From positions 1 through 64,000 of the forward strand of contig NZ_QBUG01000003.1 in NCBI RefSeq assembly GCF_003058225.1: 64,000 nucleotides of DNA, given 5' to 3'. The translations under genes and the position numbers were made by a program. The DNA is from Promicromonospora sp. AC04. GTDB taxonomy: Bacteria > Actinomycetota > Actinomycetes > Actinomycetales > Cellulomonadaceae. Below the pieces are notes generated by a model. That model did no database searches. It saw nothing but the letters and a program-made list of their open reading frames with translations, and was not told the DNA's origin. How positions within the stretch are numbered: the stretch's first letter is position 1; every line of letters begins with the position of its first letter. Positions 7,630 through 15,121 of this stretch are shown here, piece after piece.

Positions 7630-7895
7630 TGCCGAAGAGATGGGCCTACGCCGGTCCGACCGATCCCGGGATGGATGAGGCGGCGAAGCGTCGGGATCTG
7701 GTGGCCACGGCACGGGAGGGCGTGACGCAGATCAACGAGGCGTACGCACTGTTGGCGTTCGGTGGGGCGTTCCTCGTCCCGCTGGATGAGGACCTGGGCG
7801 AACGGATCTATCAGGTGCGCGTGCAACTACACGCGCTGATCGATGAAGCCGAAGCCCTCGTGCGACCGCGCGAGGCCAAAGAAGGGATGAGCTGA
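7629..7895 (+). CDS. Small AICE protein, unknown function
   Basis: 88 aa, start overlapping the preceding stop (TGATG), stop overlapping the following start. It is acidic and helical with a hydrophobic middle (EAYALLAFGGAFLVPL) that is too short and broken to be a confident membrane span. No family recognised. Confidence 0.65.
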   Translation: MPKRWAYAGPTDPGMDEAAKRRDLVATAREGVTQINEAYALLAFGGAFLVPLDEDLGERIYQVRVQLHALIDEAEALVRPREAKEGMS

Positions 7896-8140
7896 TGGCG
7901 ACCGATGAGACAACCCGGCAGGTCAACAAGCGCGCGATCGACGCGCTGGAGGAAGCCCAGCACCGGCTTGGGGAAGCGGTTGGGGAGGTTCAGCGGGGTA
8001 TCGAGCCGCTGGAGAACTTGAGCCGGGTCACCAACGCCCATGACGCGGCCCTGGAGAACCTGCGGGCGCTGTCGGCCCGGGTCCGGGAGGTCCGCGAGGA
8101 CGTAGCCCGCCGCTGGATCGCCGAGAGCGAGGGCGAGTGA
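7895..8140 (+). CDS. Small coiled-coil AICE protein, paralogue A
   Basis: 81 aa, strongly helical. The N-terminus TTRQVNKRAIDALEE is nearly the same as that of the next gene, showing a tandem duplication. Heptad-like spacing of Leu/Val suggests a coiled coil. Overlaps neighbours by single bases. Function unknown. Confidence 0.68.
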   Translation: MATDETTRQVNKRAIDALEEAQHRLGEAVGEVQRGIEPLENLSRVTNAHDAALENLRALSARVREVREDVARRWIAESEGE

Positions 8141-8388
8141 TGGCTGAGCAGGAAACGACACGGCAGGTCAACAAGCGCGCGATCGAAGCGCTGGAGCAGA
8201 CCCACAAACTCGTGGACGTCGCCGTCAGCGGTGCGCGGCACGCGGCGATCGAGATGGAGGACCTGAGGTCCTGGACCGAAGCCCACGCGCCCGTGGCCGA
8301 TGCCCTGTTCACGGTCAAGAACACGCTCATGGGCGTCTTGGACGACGTCGAGCGGCGCCTGAACGCGGAGCGAGAGGGGAAGAGCTGA
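8140..8388 (+). CDS. Small coiled-coil AICE protein, paralogue B
   Basis: 82 aa from ATG 8140, which overlaps the previous stop (TGATG); a GTG three bases earlier is less likely. TTRQVNKRAIEALEQ repeats the start of paralogue A; the C-termini have diverged. Hetero-oligomerisation of the two helical proteins is possible but is speculation. Confidence 0.68.
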   Translation: MAEQETTRQVNKRAIEALEQTHKLVDVAVSGARHAAIEMEDLRSWTEAHAPVADALFTVKNTLMGVLDDVERRLNAEREGKS

Positions 8389-8621
8389 TGTTCACACGAC
8401 GGATCACGGAGAAGGACACGCCGGGCCTGATCTCGCAGATGGGTCAGGACCTCGAACAGACGCACACCATGGTGCGGTTCATGCAGAAGTGGGCCGGAGA
8501 GACCGGTCTCGACGCTCTGGCCGAGTCGCTGCGCGGTGCCGCGCGGGCCATCAACGAGGCGACCGGGGCGGCTCAGGACGCCTACCGCGCCGCCACCGAC
8601 AAGGAGGCGCGGGACCGATGA
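8388..8621 (+). CDS. Small helical AICE protein, unknown function
   Basis: 77 aa, starting in the stop of paralogue B and ending in an ATGA overlap with traB. Helical and Ala-rich. The stretch DLEQTHTMV recalls ALEQTHKLV in paralogue B, so it may be a more distant relative. Immediate coupling to traB suggests a role in transfer. Confidence 0.65.
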   Translation: MFTRRITEKDTPGLISQMGQDLEQTHTMVRFMQKWAGETGLDALAESLRGAARAINEATGAAQDAYRAATDKEARDR

Positions 8622-10291
8622 ACACTGCGACCACGGGCGGCATCCGCACCGCCCTGAACACCAAAATCACGGCCACCCGCTCCCGGCTCCGCGCCGCGAC
8701 CGTGGGCCGTCCCGGATGGTCCGGCAAGGCCTGGCGCATCGCTGCTTGGTCCGGGTTCCGGGTGTGGATGTTCGCCCGTGGCCTGGGCACCTGGGCGGGC
8801 AAGCACCCCCTGCCGGTCGCCCTCGGTGCCCTGCTCGCCGTCGGCTGGTGGGGCGTGCTGACCCTGGCCGAACTGCCCGGCGACCGCACCACTGGCCCCG
8901 TGCTCCTGCTGGTGGTGTTCCTGCTGCCGGGTCTGTTCATGGGCACCTGGGCGATGCTCGCCCCGCGCCGGTACCTGCTGACCATGTACGCGTGGAAGGT
9001 GCGGGACTCCTGGCCCAAGGTCGCCCAGTCCTGCGGCCTGTCGGCCCGCCGCCCGGACGGCACCATCGTGATTTCCCGCCTGGTGCACGTGCGGCGTGCT
9101 CCGGGTGCGGTGGTGCTGCGGATCGAGACGTTCACCGGCCAGACCCCGGACGACCTGTACCGGGCCGCCCCCGCGATCTGCACCGCGTTCCGCGCCCACG
9201 GGTACGAACCGTCCAAGGTCAAGCCCGGCGTCCTGGACCTGGCTCTGTTCACCACCGCGACCATCGCGCCCGCCGTCGCGTCGGTGCCGGGGATCGAGAA
9301 CGCCACCCCGGACAACGTGCCTGTGGGCCGCTCCCGGGCCGGGCTCCCGGCCTGTGTCCAGGTCCGCGGACAACACACCCTCGTCGTCGGCGCCACCGGA
9401 GCGGGCAAGGGCTCGGCGCTGTGGTCCGTGGTCGGCAACCTCGCCCCCGCCGTCCCTGCGGGCCTGGTGCAATTCTGGGGCCTGGACCTCAAGGGCGGCG
9501 TCGAACTGGAGATGGGCCGTGCCCTGTTCGCCCGCGTCGCCTACAGCAACGACGCCGCCCTCCCGGTCCTGCGTGAGCTGCTGGCCGTGATCGACCGCCG
9601 CAAGGAGACCATGCGCGGCGTCTCTCGGCTGCACGTCCCCACTCCCGGGGACCCGCTGCACGTCCTGGTCATCGATGAACTCGCTGACCTGATGGCCTAT
9701 GCCGAGTTCGACGTGCGTCGCGAGGCCGACCGGCTCATGTCCAAGATCCTGACCCAGGGCCGGGCGCTGGGCGTCGTCGTCCTGGCCTGTGTGCAGAACC
9801 CTCGTCAGGAGGCCGTGGGGCAGCGCAACCTCTACCCCCAGAAGATCGCCCTCCGGTTGGACTCTGACATCGAGTCGGACATGGTCCTGGGACCGCATGC
9901 CCGCCTTGCCCCCGCGCACGACATCGCGGGTACGGAGCCGGGCACCGCCTACCTGGTCGGGGAGGACGGCATGCCGTCCCTGATCCGGTTCGACTACTGG
10001 GACGACGACCTCATCCGCCACGTCGCGGCGACGTACCCCGCCCCGGCTCTGGCCGCGTCGGCTCCCCGGGAGGGGATGGATGCCGTCAACGCGTGGGCTC
10101 GTGCCCGTGGCCACCTGGCCGTGGTCGACACCCCCGACGACAGCCCCACCGACGGCCCCGCCACCGAGGCGGCCGCCGTTGCTCCGGCTCCGCGTCCGCG
10201 CAAGCCTCGCGCTCCCCGCAAGCCCCGCGCGCCCCGGGCACCTCGTGCCCCGCGTGCTGCCCGCCCGACCGCATCCGCAGAGGAGGTCTGA
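8618..10291 (+). CDS. traB: FtsK/SpoIIIE-type DNA translocase, AICE transfer protein TraB
   Basis: 557 aa. Two hydrophobic segments near residues 65-115 anchor it in the membrane. The motor domain has Walker A GATGAGKGS (Lys264) and Walker B VLVIDELAD (Asp353). TraB-type proteins of actinomycetes form hexameric pores that move double-stranded DNA to the recipient, unlike relaxase-based systems. The C-terminal tail (last ~30 aa) is a run of RKP-A repeats, an AT-hook-like basic region that could contact DNA. The start ATG overlaps the previous stop (ATGA); the longer open frame upstream belongs to the preceding gene's DNA in another frame. Confidence 0.88.
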   Translation: MNTATTGGIRTALNTKITATRSRLRAATVGRPGWSGKAWRIAAWSGFRVWMFARGLGTWAGKHPLPVALGALLAVGWWGVLTLAELPGDRTTGPVLLLVVFLLPGLFMGTWAMLAPRRYLLTMYAWKVRDSWPKVAQSCGLSARRPDGTIVISRLVHVRRAPGAVVLRIETFTGQTPDDLYRAAPAICTAFRAHGYEPSKVKPGVLDLALFTTATIAPAVASVPGIENATPDNVPVGRSRAGLPACVQVRGQHTLVVGATGAGKGSALWSVVGNLAPAVPAGLVQFWGLDLKGGVELEMGRALFARVAYSNDAALPVLRELLAVIDRRKETMRGVSRLHVPTPGDPLHVLVIDELADLMAYAEFDVRREADRLMSKILTQGRALGVVVLACVQNPRQEAVGQRNLYPQKIALRLDSDIESDMVLGPHARLAPAHDIAGTEPGTAYLVGEDGMPSLIRFDYWDDDLIRHVAATYPAPALAASAPREGMDAVNAWARARGHLAVVDTPDDSPTDGPATEAAAVAPAPRPRKPRAPRKPRAPRAPRAPRAARPTASAEEV

Positions 10292-10293
10292 CC

Positions 10294-11019
10294 ATGAACC
10301 GCACCGCTGGGCCTGTGGCCCGGATCGCGGCCGACTCCCGGCCCGTGCTCGTCTTCACCGTCGTCCTGACCGTCGCCGTCGCCCTGGCGTCGTTCGCGCT
10401 CTCGTTCTCGTCTCTACGGGACGCCGCGCTGTGGGGCCGGGTGCCCGAGTCGCTGGCGTTCCTCGTGCCGGTCGTCATCGATGCGAGCGTGCTCGTCTAC
10501 GGCCTGGTGGCCCTCGTACTGCGCGCCCGGGGCCGCTCCAGCGTCTGGGCCTGGACCCTGATGTTCGGGTTCACCGTCGTTTCCATCGGCGCGAACGCCG
10601 CACACGCCTACGACGTCGGCCCGGCCGTGAAGGTCCTCGTGGGCGTCGTCCTGGTGGCACTGGCCCCGCTGTCCGTGCTCACCTCCACGCACGCGCTGGC
10701 GTCCCTCGTCGTCGCAGACGGTCCCGCCGTCGAGCCGGAGCCGCTGACCCTGCCTGTCGAGGTCGCTGACGTGGCTGAGGCTCCTGAGGTGGCGGCTGCT
10801 GAGCCCGTGCCCGCTATCGAGGCTCCAGCCGTCGCGCCAGAAGCCACCGAGCCGGAGCCCGCCCCGGTCCGCGAGCCTCGGCCGGCCGAATCTCCCGCGT
10901 CGCCCCCGGTGCCGGTCCTCGGCCCGGTCCGCCCCTCCTCGCGCACCCGTACCCGGGTCGCTCCCGTGGCCATGCAGAGCACCCTGCCGGGCCTGGACAT
11001 GCCGGGGGTGACGGCATGA
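10294..11019 (+). CDS. DUF2637-type membrane protein (spread protein)
   Basis: 241 aa with four predicted membrane helices in the first ~130 residues and a Pro/Glu/Ala-rich acidic C-terminal half. DUF2637 proteins regularly follow traB in AICEs and conjugative plasmids and are linked to intramycelial spread (SpdB-like role). AGGAGG lies 7 nt before the ATG, the strongest ribosome-binding site in this part of the operon. The stop overlaps the next start (ATGA). Confidence 0.75.
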   Translation: MNRTAGPVARIAADSRPVLVFTVVLTVAVALASFALSFSSLRDAALWGRVPESLAFLVPVVIDASVLVYGLVALVLRARGRSSVWAWTLMFGFTVVSIGANAAHAYDVGPAVKVLVGVVLVALAPLSVLTSTHALASLVVADGPAVEPEPLTLPVEVADVAEAPEVAAAEPVPAIEAPAVAPEATEPEPAPVREPRPAESPASPPVPVLGPVRPSSRTRTRVAPVAMQSTLPGLDMPGVTA

Positions 11020-11345
11020 GCACCGACCGGCTGACCGGGGCTGGCTGCGCCCGCCCGGAAAACGTGGGCCTGCCGTGGATCAGCGAGAACGCCTCGGCCG
11101 CCGCTCAGGCCCACATGTCCGGTGTCTGCGCCGCCTGCCCCGTGGCCGCTGCGTGCGCCCGTGAGGTCGCCGTGAAGGAGACCACTGCCGGGTTCTGGGC
11201 GGGTGCCGACCGCACCACCTGGCAGGAGGTGTCCGCGTCCGACCTGTTCGCTGAACTGTCCGGCGAGGCCCTGACCGGCCGCCCGGTGCAGGGGACGCTG
11301 CCCTTCGACCTGCCCGGCCTCGACGCTGTGGAGGTGGCTGCCTGA
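11016..11345 (+). CDS. WhiB-like iron-sulfur protein encoded on the AICE
   Basis: 109 aa. Four cysteines in the Wbl arrangement: Cys11, then Cys38-x2-Cys41-x5-Cys47, which would hold a 4Fe-4S cluster. The usual G-V/I-W-G-G turn is present in altered form as GFWAGAD. It lies between the spread protein and the replication initiator and overlaps both by one to four bases. Chromosomal Wbl proteins bind the primary sigma factor; an element-borne copy could tune AICE or host genes to redox state. The role is inference. Confidence 0.78.
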   Translation: MSTDRLTGAGCARPENVGLPWISENASAAAQAHMSGVCAACPVAAACAREVAVKETTAGFWAGADRTTWQEVSASDLFAELSGEALTGRPVQGTLPFDLPGLDAVEVAA

Positions 11346-12976
11346 TGGTCTCGTTCCGCACCGACCTCGACACCCACACCACCGGCCTCGATGTCGACGA
11401 TGCAGCTCGTGCTGCGCGCGATCTGGCGCGGGCTGGTGCTGAGGCTAACGGGGTCTGCACTTCCCCCGTGGTGCGGTCCGTGTTCGACCGCGAGACCGGG
11501 GTCACGCACCTGGTGCCGATCCCGTGCGGCTCCACCCGGGAGTCCAAGTGCAAGGCCTGCGCCGACAAGGCCCGACGTCTGCGGATGCACCAGTGCCGCG
11601 AGGGCTGGCACCGCGACGCCGAACCCGACCTACCCCCGGCCGCCGACAAGGCACCGGCTGAGGACGACGACACGGAGGAGGACGACGGTCCGGCTTCTGA
11701 GCGTGTCTCGCGCTCCACTCGGCGGTTGAAGGGCATCCCCGACCTGCCCACCCGGGAGATGGTGGGCGGCACCCTCGGGCGCACCTTCACCGACGTCAAG
11801 ACCGGCCGCCGGTTCCGGCCCTCGATGTTCCTCACCCTGACGCTGGGGTCGTACGGCGACATCGCCAAGCGTCGACGTGCGGACGGGAAGTGGGAGTCCA
11901 CCGGGGTCCCGGTCAACCCGGGCATGTACGACTACCGCAAGGCTGCCTTGGATGCGCTGATGTTCTCCCGGGTGGTCGACCGGTTCATGCAGAACCTCAG
12001 GCGGTGCGCTGGGTACAACGTCCAATACTTCGCCGCCGTCGAACCTCAGAAGCGGCTGGCCCCGCACCTGCACGCCGCGATCCGGGGCACCATCCCCCGC
12101 GCGATCGTGAAGCAGGTCGCCGCGGCTACCTACTTCGCCGCCTGGTGGCCGCCGTGCACCGATGCCGATGTGGTCTACGGCGAGCACGCCGAACCGCCCG
12201 TGTGGGACGAAGAGACCGCGAACTACCTCGACCCGACCACGGGCGAGCTCCTGCCGACCTGGACCGAGGCCACGACCGAACTCGAGAATCCGGCGCACGT
12301 CGTCCGGCTCGGCAAGCAGGTCGATATCAAGGGTCTCCTGGGCGGCACGAAGGACTCCGACCGGGCGGTGCGGTACCTGTGCAAGTACCTCACCAAGTCC
12401 ATCTCCGGCACCTACGCCGCCGGTGACGACGACGCGGCCGACACCGCATCTCGGGTCGCCTATGAGCGTCACGTGGACCGCCTTCATGCCCAGGTGAAGG
12501 TGCTGCCCTGCGGCCCGGATTGCGCGAACTGGCTCCGTTACGGGGTACAGCCCAAGCACCCGACTCCGGGCATGAAGCCGGGCAAGTGCCTGTCTCCGGC
12601 GCACGACCGGGAGAACCTCGGCCTGGGTGGTCGGCGCGTGCTGGTGTCTCGTGGGTGGTCAGGCAAGACGCTCACCGAGCACCGTGCGGACCGTGCCGCC
12701 GTGGTGCGTCAGGCCCTGGAAGCCGCTGGTATCGAGCACGACGACACCGACCGGCTCTCGACCACCCAAGAGACCACGGACGGGCACGCCCGCTACGTCT
12801 GGCGCGAACCCGAAGCGGGGACCTACACCTACGCGGCTGTGATCACCGCGAGTCTGCATGAGCACTTGCGCCGCCGTGGGCAGTACGACGCCGCGAAACA
12901 AGCCCTCGGGCTGGCTCCGCCAGGGTCACCCGGGCCTGTGGATAACCGTTCGGCAACCGCCGACTTGGCGGCCTGA
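11345..12976 (+). CDS. repSA: Replication initiator, RepSA-like (rolling circle)
   Basis: 543 aa. It contains the HUH metal-binding segment PHLHAAIRG (about residue 240) and a downstream YLCKYLTKS motif (about residue 345) that should hold the catalytic tyrosine. Cys/His clusters occur near residue 60-85 (CKACADK) and around 385 (LPCGPDC). RepSA-type proteins nick one strand and start rolling-circle replication of the excised circle. The start overlaps the wbl stop (TGATG). A 16-bp gap follows before xis. Confidence 0.86.
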   Translation: MVSFRTDLDTHTTGLDVDDAARAARDLARAGAEANGVCTSPVVRSVFDRETGVTHLVPIPCGSTRESKCKACADKARRLRMHQCREGWHRDAEPDLPPAADKAPAEDDDTEEDDGPASERVSRSTRRLKGIPDLPTREMVGGTLGRTFTDVKTGRRFRPSMFLTLTLGSYGDIAKRRRADGKWESTGVPVNPGMYDYRKAALDALMFSRVVDRFMQNLRRCAGYNVQYFAAVEPQKRLAPHLHAAIRGTIPRAIVKQVAAATYFAAWWPPCTDADVVYGEHAEPPVWDEETANYLDPTTGELLPTWTEATTELENPAHVVRLGKQVDIKGLLGGTKDSDRAVRYLCKYLTKSISGTYAAGDDDAADTASRVAYERHVDRLHAQVKVLPCGPDCANWLRYGVQPKHPTPGMKPGKCLSPAHDRENLGLGGRRVLVSRGWSGKTLTEHRADRAAVVRQALEAAGIEHDDTDRLSTTQETTDGHARYVWREPEAGTYTYAAVITASLHEHLRRRGQYDAAKQALGLAPPGSPGPVDNRSATADLAA

Positions 12977-12992
12977 GGAAGGGGACGTACCG

Positions 12993-13190
12993 ATGAACCA
13001 GAACGACAAGATCCTGACGCAGGCCGAAGTGGCCGCGATCCTCCGCGTGCCGGAGAGCACTCTGCAAGACCTCGCCCGGAGGGGTCACCGCTCGATCCCG
13101 AAGGCGTGGAAGGTCGGTCGCGCCTGGCGCTGGCTTGCCTCCGACGTGGACGCCTTCATCGCCTCGCGTGGTCAGCAGGTGGCGGCATGA
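12993..13190 (+). CDS. xis: Excisionase (Xis), MerR-like helix-turn-helix
   Basis: 65 aa from the ATG at 12993, preceded by GAGGAAGGGGAC. It is essentially one winged helix (ILTQAEVAAILRVPESTL ... WKVGRAWRW ... DVDAFIASR), typical of AICE excisionases that bend attL/attR and steer integrase to excision. The stop overlaps the integrase start (ATGA). Confidence 0.85.
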   Translation: MNQNDKILTQAEVAAILRVPESTLQDLARRGHRSIPKAWKVGRAWRWLASDVDAFIASRGQQVAA

Positions 13191-14413
13191 GCGTCACCAA
13201 GCGCGTCCGCGAGTACACCGACAAGAACGGCAAGACCAAGACTTACGAGATCTGGCGTGCTCGGGTCTGGACCTACCCGCCCCACGGTGAACGGCGACAG
13301 ATCGAGGAGGACTTCGACTCTTGGACGGCGGCCGACGAGTGGGAGCGAGAGCAGCGGGGAACCGCTCGTGGCAGGAACGTCGACCTAGAACGGACCACGC
13401 TGGCGGCGTCGGGTCTGTGGGAGCGGGCTGAGCCGGTACTTCGTCGTCGGTTGGCTCCCCGGACGTTCGGCTACTACCGCGACGGCTGGAACGACCGAGT
13501 GCTAGCGACGTTCGGGAACACGAAGGTCGGGGCTATCTCGGTGGGCGACGTCGAGCGGGCACAGGCCGAGTGGACACGGAAGGGAACCATGCACGTCGCC
13601 CGCCAGGCTCGGTACGCCCTGTCAGCGGTGCTAGGCGTCGCGGTGCGGGACGGCCTGCTTACGGCGAATCCTGCTCGCGCTGCGCAGTCCACGAAGGCGG
13701 AGAAGCGCAAGCGGCAGGAACGCAAGGTGGGCATGACGCTCACCCCGGCGCAGCTCGAAACGCTGGTCGACGCCATCCGGAAGATGCCCCAGGGTGAGCG
13801 GTACGCGGTCATGGTCGATCTGATGGGCTCGGCGGGGCTCCGGTATGGCGAGGCGGCGGCGTTGCAGGTCGCTGACGTGGACCTCGCGCGCGGCGTGATG
13901 ACGGTGCAGCGGAGCGTTTCAGAGATGACGAAGGACGATGACGGCGACCTGGCGGACGGGTACTGGCGTGAGGGGAACTTGGTGTGGGGTCCCCCGAAGG
14001 GCGGCAGGAACCGCCTCGTGCCGGTGCCGGTCCATCTTGTGGAACCGCTCCGCGCGCTCACGGCAGGTCAGCGCCGTAGTGCCCAGGTGTTCCGGTCCGA
14101 GCGAAAGGGATACGTGATCCGGGGCAACGTCCTCAAGACCAAGATGGTGACCGAGACGAAGACCAAGGACGGGGTGAAGACGCAACATGGTTGGGGGCCG
14201 TTCGTCACCAGCCTCGGGTTTGCCGGGGTGCGGGTGCACGATCTGCGAGCGACGGCGGCGACCAACTTGCTGAGCGCCGGGGTCCCGCCGCACGTCGTGC
14301 GTGACATCCTCGGGCACGAAGACATCGCGGTCACCAACGGCTACGCCCGGTCGCACGATGATGCGCTGAGCCTGGCTGTTGCGGCTCTGGGCACCTACTC
14401 GGGGAGGGCCTGA
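13187..14413 (+). CDS. int: Site-specific tyrosine integrase
   Basis: 408 aa. N-terminal arm-binding and core-binding domains, then the catalytic domain with Arg219 (GLRYGEA), His351-x2-Arg354 (HDLRAT), His377 (GHED) and Tyr386 (NGYARS): a complete active site. It recombines the 44-bp att core in tRNA-Arg. It lies directly beside attR with the TGGTGGGCA repeats starting 10 bp after its stop, the standard AICE arrangement. Being last in the repressed operon, it should be induced together with xis and rep. Confidence 0.93.
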   Translation: MSVTKRVREYTDKNGKTKTYEIWRARVWTYPPHGERRQIEEDFDSWTAADEWEREQRGTARGRNVDLERTTLAASGLWERAEPVLRRRLAPRTFGYYRDGWNDRVLATFGNTKVGAISVGDVERAQAEWTRKGTMHVARQARYALSAVLGVAVRDGLLTANPARAAQSTKAEKRKRQERKVGMTLTPAQLETLVDAIRKMPQGERYAVMVDLMGSAGLRYGEAAALQVADVDLARGVMTVQRSVSEMTKDDDGDLADGYWREGNLVWGPPKGGRNRLVPVPVHLVEPLRALTAGQRRSAQVFRSERKGYVIRGNVLKTKMVTETKTKDGVKTQHGWGPFVTSLGFAGVRVHDLRATAATNLLSAGVPPHVVRDILGHEDIAVTNGYARSHDDALSLAVAALGTYSGRA

Positions 14414-14422
14414 TGACCGCTG

Positions 14423-14443
14423 TGGTGGGCAACCTGGTGGGCA
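14423..14443 (+). promoter_or_regulatory. Candidate integrase arm-type sites at the attR end
   Basis: TGGTGGGCA at 14423-14431 and 14435-14443, 12 bp apart, the same sequence, period and orientation as at 4666-4686. Confidence 0.55.
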
Positions 14444-14472
14444 ACACGGGTGCGCAGGGTGGAAACGAGAAA

Positions 14473-14505
14473 GCCCCTCACCCGGCTTTTCGCCTGGTGA
14501 GGGGC
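14473..14505 (-). terminator. Element-borne terminator for tRNA-Arg
   Basis: A 14-bp stem with one mismatch (14473-14486 with 14492-14505) just beyond the tRNA 3' end on the minus strand. It replaces the chromosomal terminator now 10 kb away at 4485-4520 and also faces transcripts from int. Confidence 0.6.
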
Positions 14506-14508
14506 CAA

Positions 14509-14552
14509 TGTGCGCCCGAAGGGATTCGAACCCCCAACCTTCTGATCCGTAG
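14509..14552 (-). repeat. attR: 44-bp att core inside tRNA-Arg
   Basis: Identical to attL at 4529-4572. The element side lies to the left, the chromosomal 5' half of the tRNA to the right (14553-14583). Confidence 0.93.
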
Positions 14553-14583
14553 TCAGATGCTCTATCCGTTGAGCTACGGGCGC
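14511..14583 (-). tRNA. tRNA-Arg (anticodon ACG)
   Basis: 73 nt on the minus strand, full cloverleaf: acceptor GCGCCCG/CGGGCGC, anticodon loop CTACGGA, T-arm GGTTCGAATCC, discriminator A; CCA is not encoded. Its 3' 42 nt belong to the 44-bp att repeat, so integration preserves the gene. Confidence 0.93.
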
Positions 14584-14754
14584 TGGTTGCACTACATACT
14601 GCTGGCCTGCCGTTCACACGACCGACCGACGAGAACATTACCGCCTGTTCGGCGCGGGCCCAAACTCAAATCCGCGCTTGCCGGGGAGAACTCCGTCACA
14701 GCCCTCCGGAAGGTTCGATCAAGCACTGAACCGACGTCCCGAAGCCTCCCACAG

Positions 14755-14789
14755 AAAAGGCCCCGGGCGTCATGCGCGGCCGGGACCTT
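14755..14789 (-). terminator. Rho-independent terminator after tRNA-Ser(GCT)
   Basis: 10-bp stem (14780-14789 with 14757-14766, one G-U pair) followed on the minus strand by TTTT. It sits 5 bp past the tRNA-Ser 3' end. Confidence 0.7.
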
Positions 14790-14794
14790 CCTGG

Positions 14795-14883
14795 CGGAGA
14801 CGGAGGGATTTGAACCCTCGAACGGGTTGCCCCGTTACCACCTTAGCAGGGTGGCGCACTAGACCTGACTATGCGACGTCTCC
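14795..14883 (-). tRNA. tRNA-Ser (anticodon GCT)
   Basis: 89 nt class II tRNA on the minus strand: acceptor GGAGACG/CGTCTCC, anticodon loop CTGCTAA, long variable arm (ACGGGGCAACCCGT), T-arm GGTTCAAATCC, discriminator G. CCA not encoded. 14884-15108 upstream holds no gene that I can see. Confidence 0.93.
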
Positions 14884-15121
14884 TCGCGACAGCCTCTACC
14901 CAGGCAGGGCGATGCCGCGCGGCCCAGGGTACCTGGCGCACGGCGGGCTGAGCAAAGCGGGGGTTCCCGTCGCTCTCCGAACCGCTCCACTTCGGCGTCA
15001 TCCCGCCGTTTTCTTGCCCGCCCGGACCGCCTCCCCGAGGCGGGCGAACCGCCCCGGGGAGGCCCGGGCGGCGTCCGGAAGCGTATTTCACACAGCGTCA
15101 ATAGAGAGTACATTCTCGCCC

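Larger units (their letters stand above)
4529..14552. mobile_element. Actinomycete integrative and conjugative element (AICE) in tRNA-Arg(ACG)
   Basis: The element is bounded by a perfect 44-bp direct repeat (4529-4572 and 14509-14552) made of the 3' part of tRNA-Arg, giving a unit of 9,980 bp. The full tRNA is rebuilt at 14511-14583 and a truncated 3' copy remains at 4531-4572. It carries the AICE set: tyrosine integrase next to attR, excisionase, RepSA-like rolling-circle initiator, FtsK-like TraB for transfer of double-stranded DNA between hyphae or cells, a DUF2637-like spread protein, and a GntR repressor. All modules look intact, so it is plausibly still active. Such elements are known from pSAM2-type systems; the exact family is not assigned here. 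Confidence 0.92.

Noticed and set aside
8582-10114. 510-codon minus-strand frame within traB
   Set aside because: Antisense to the TraB motor; no ribosome-binding site or family resemblance.
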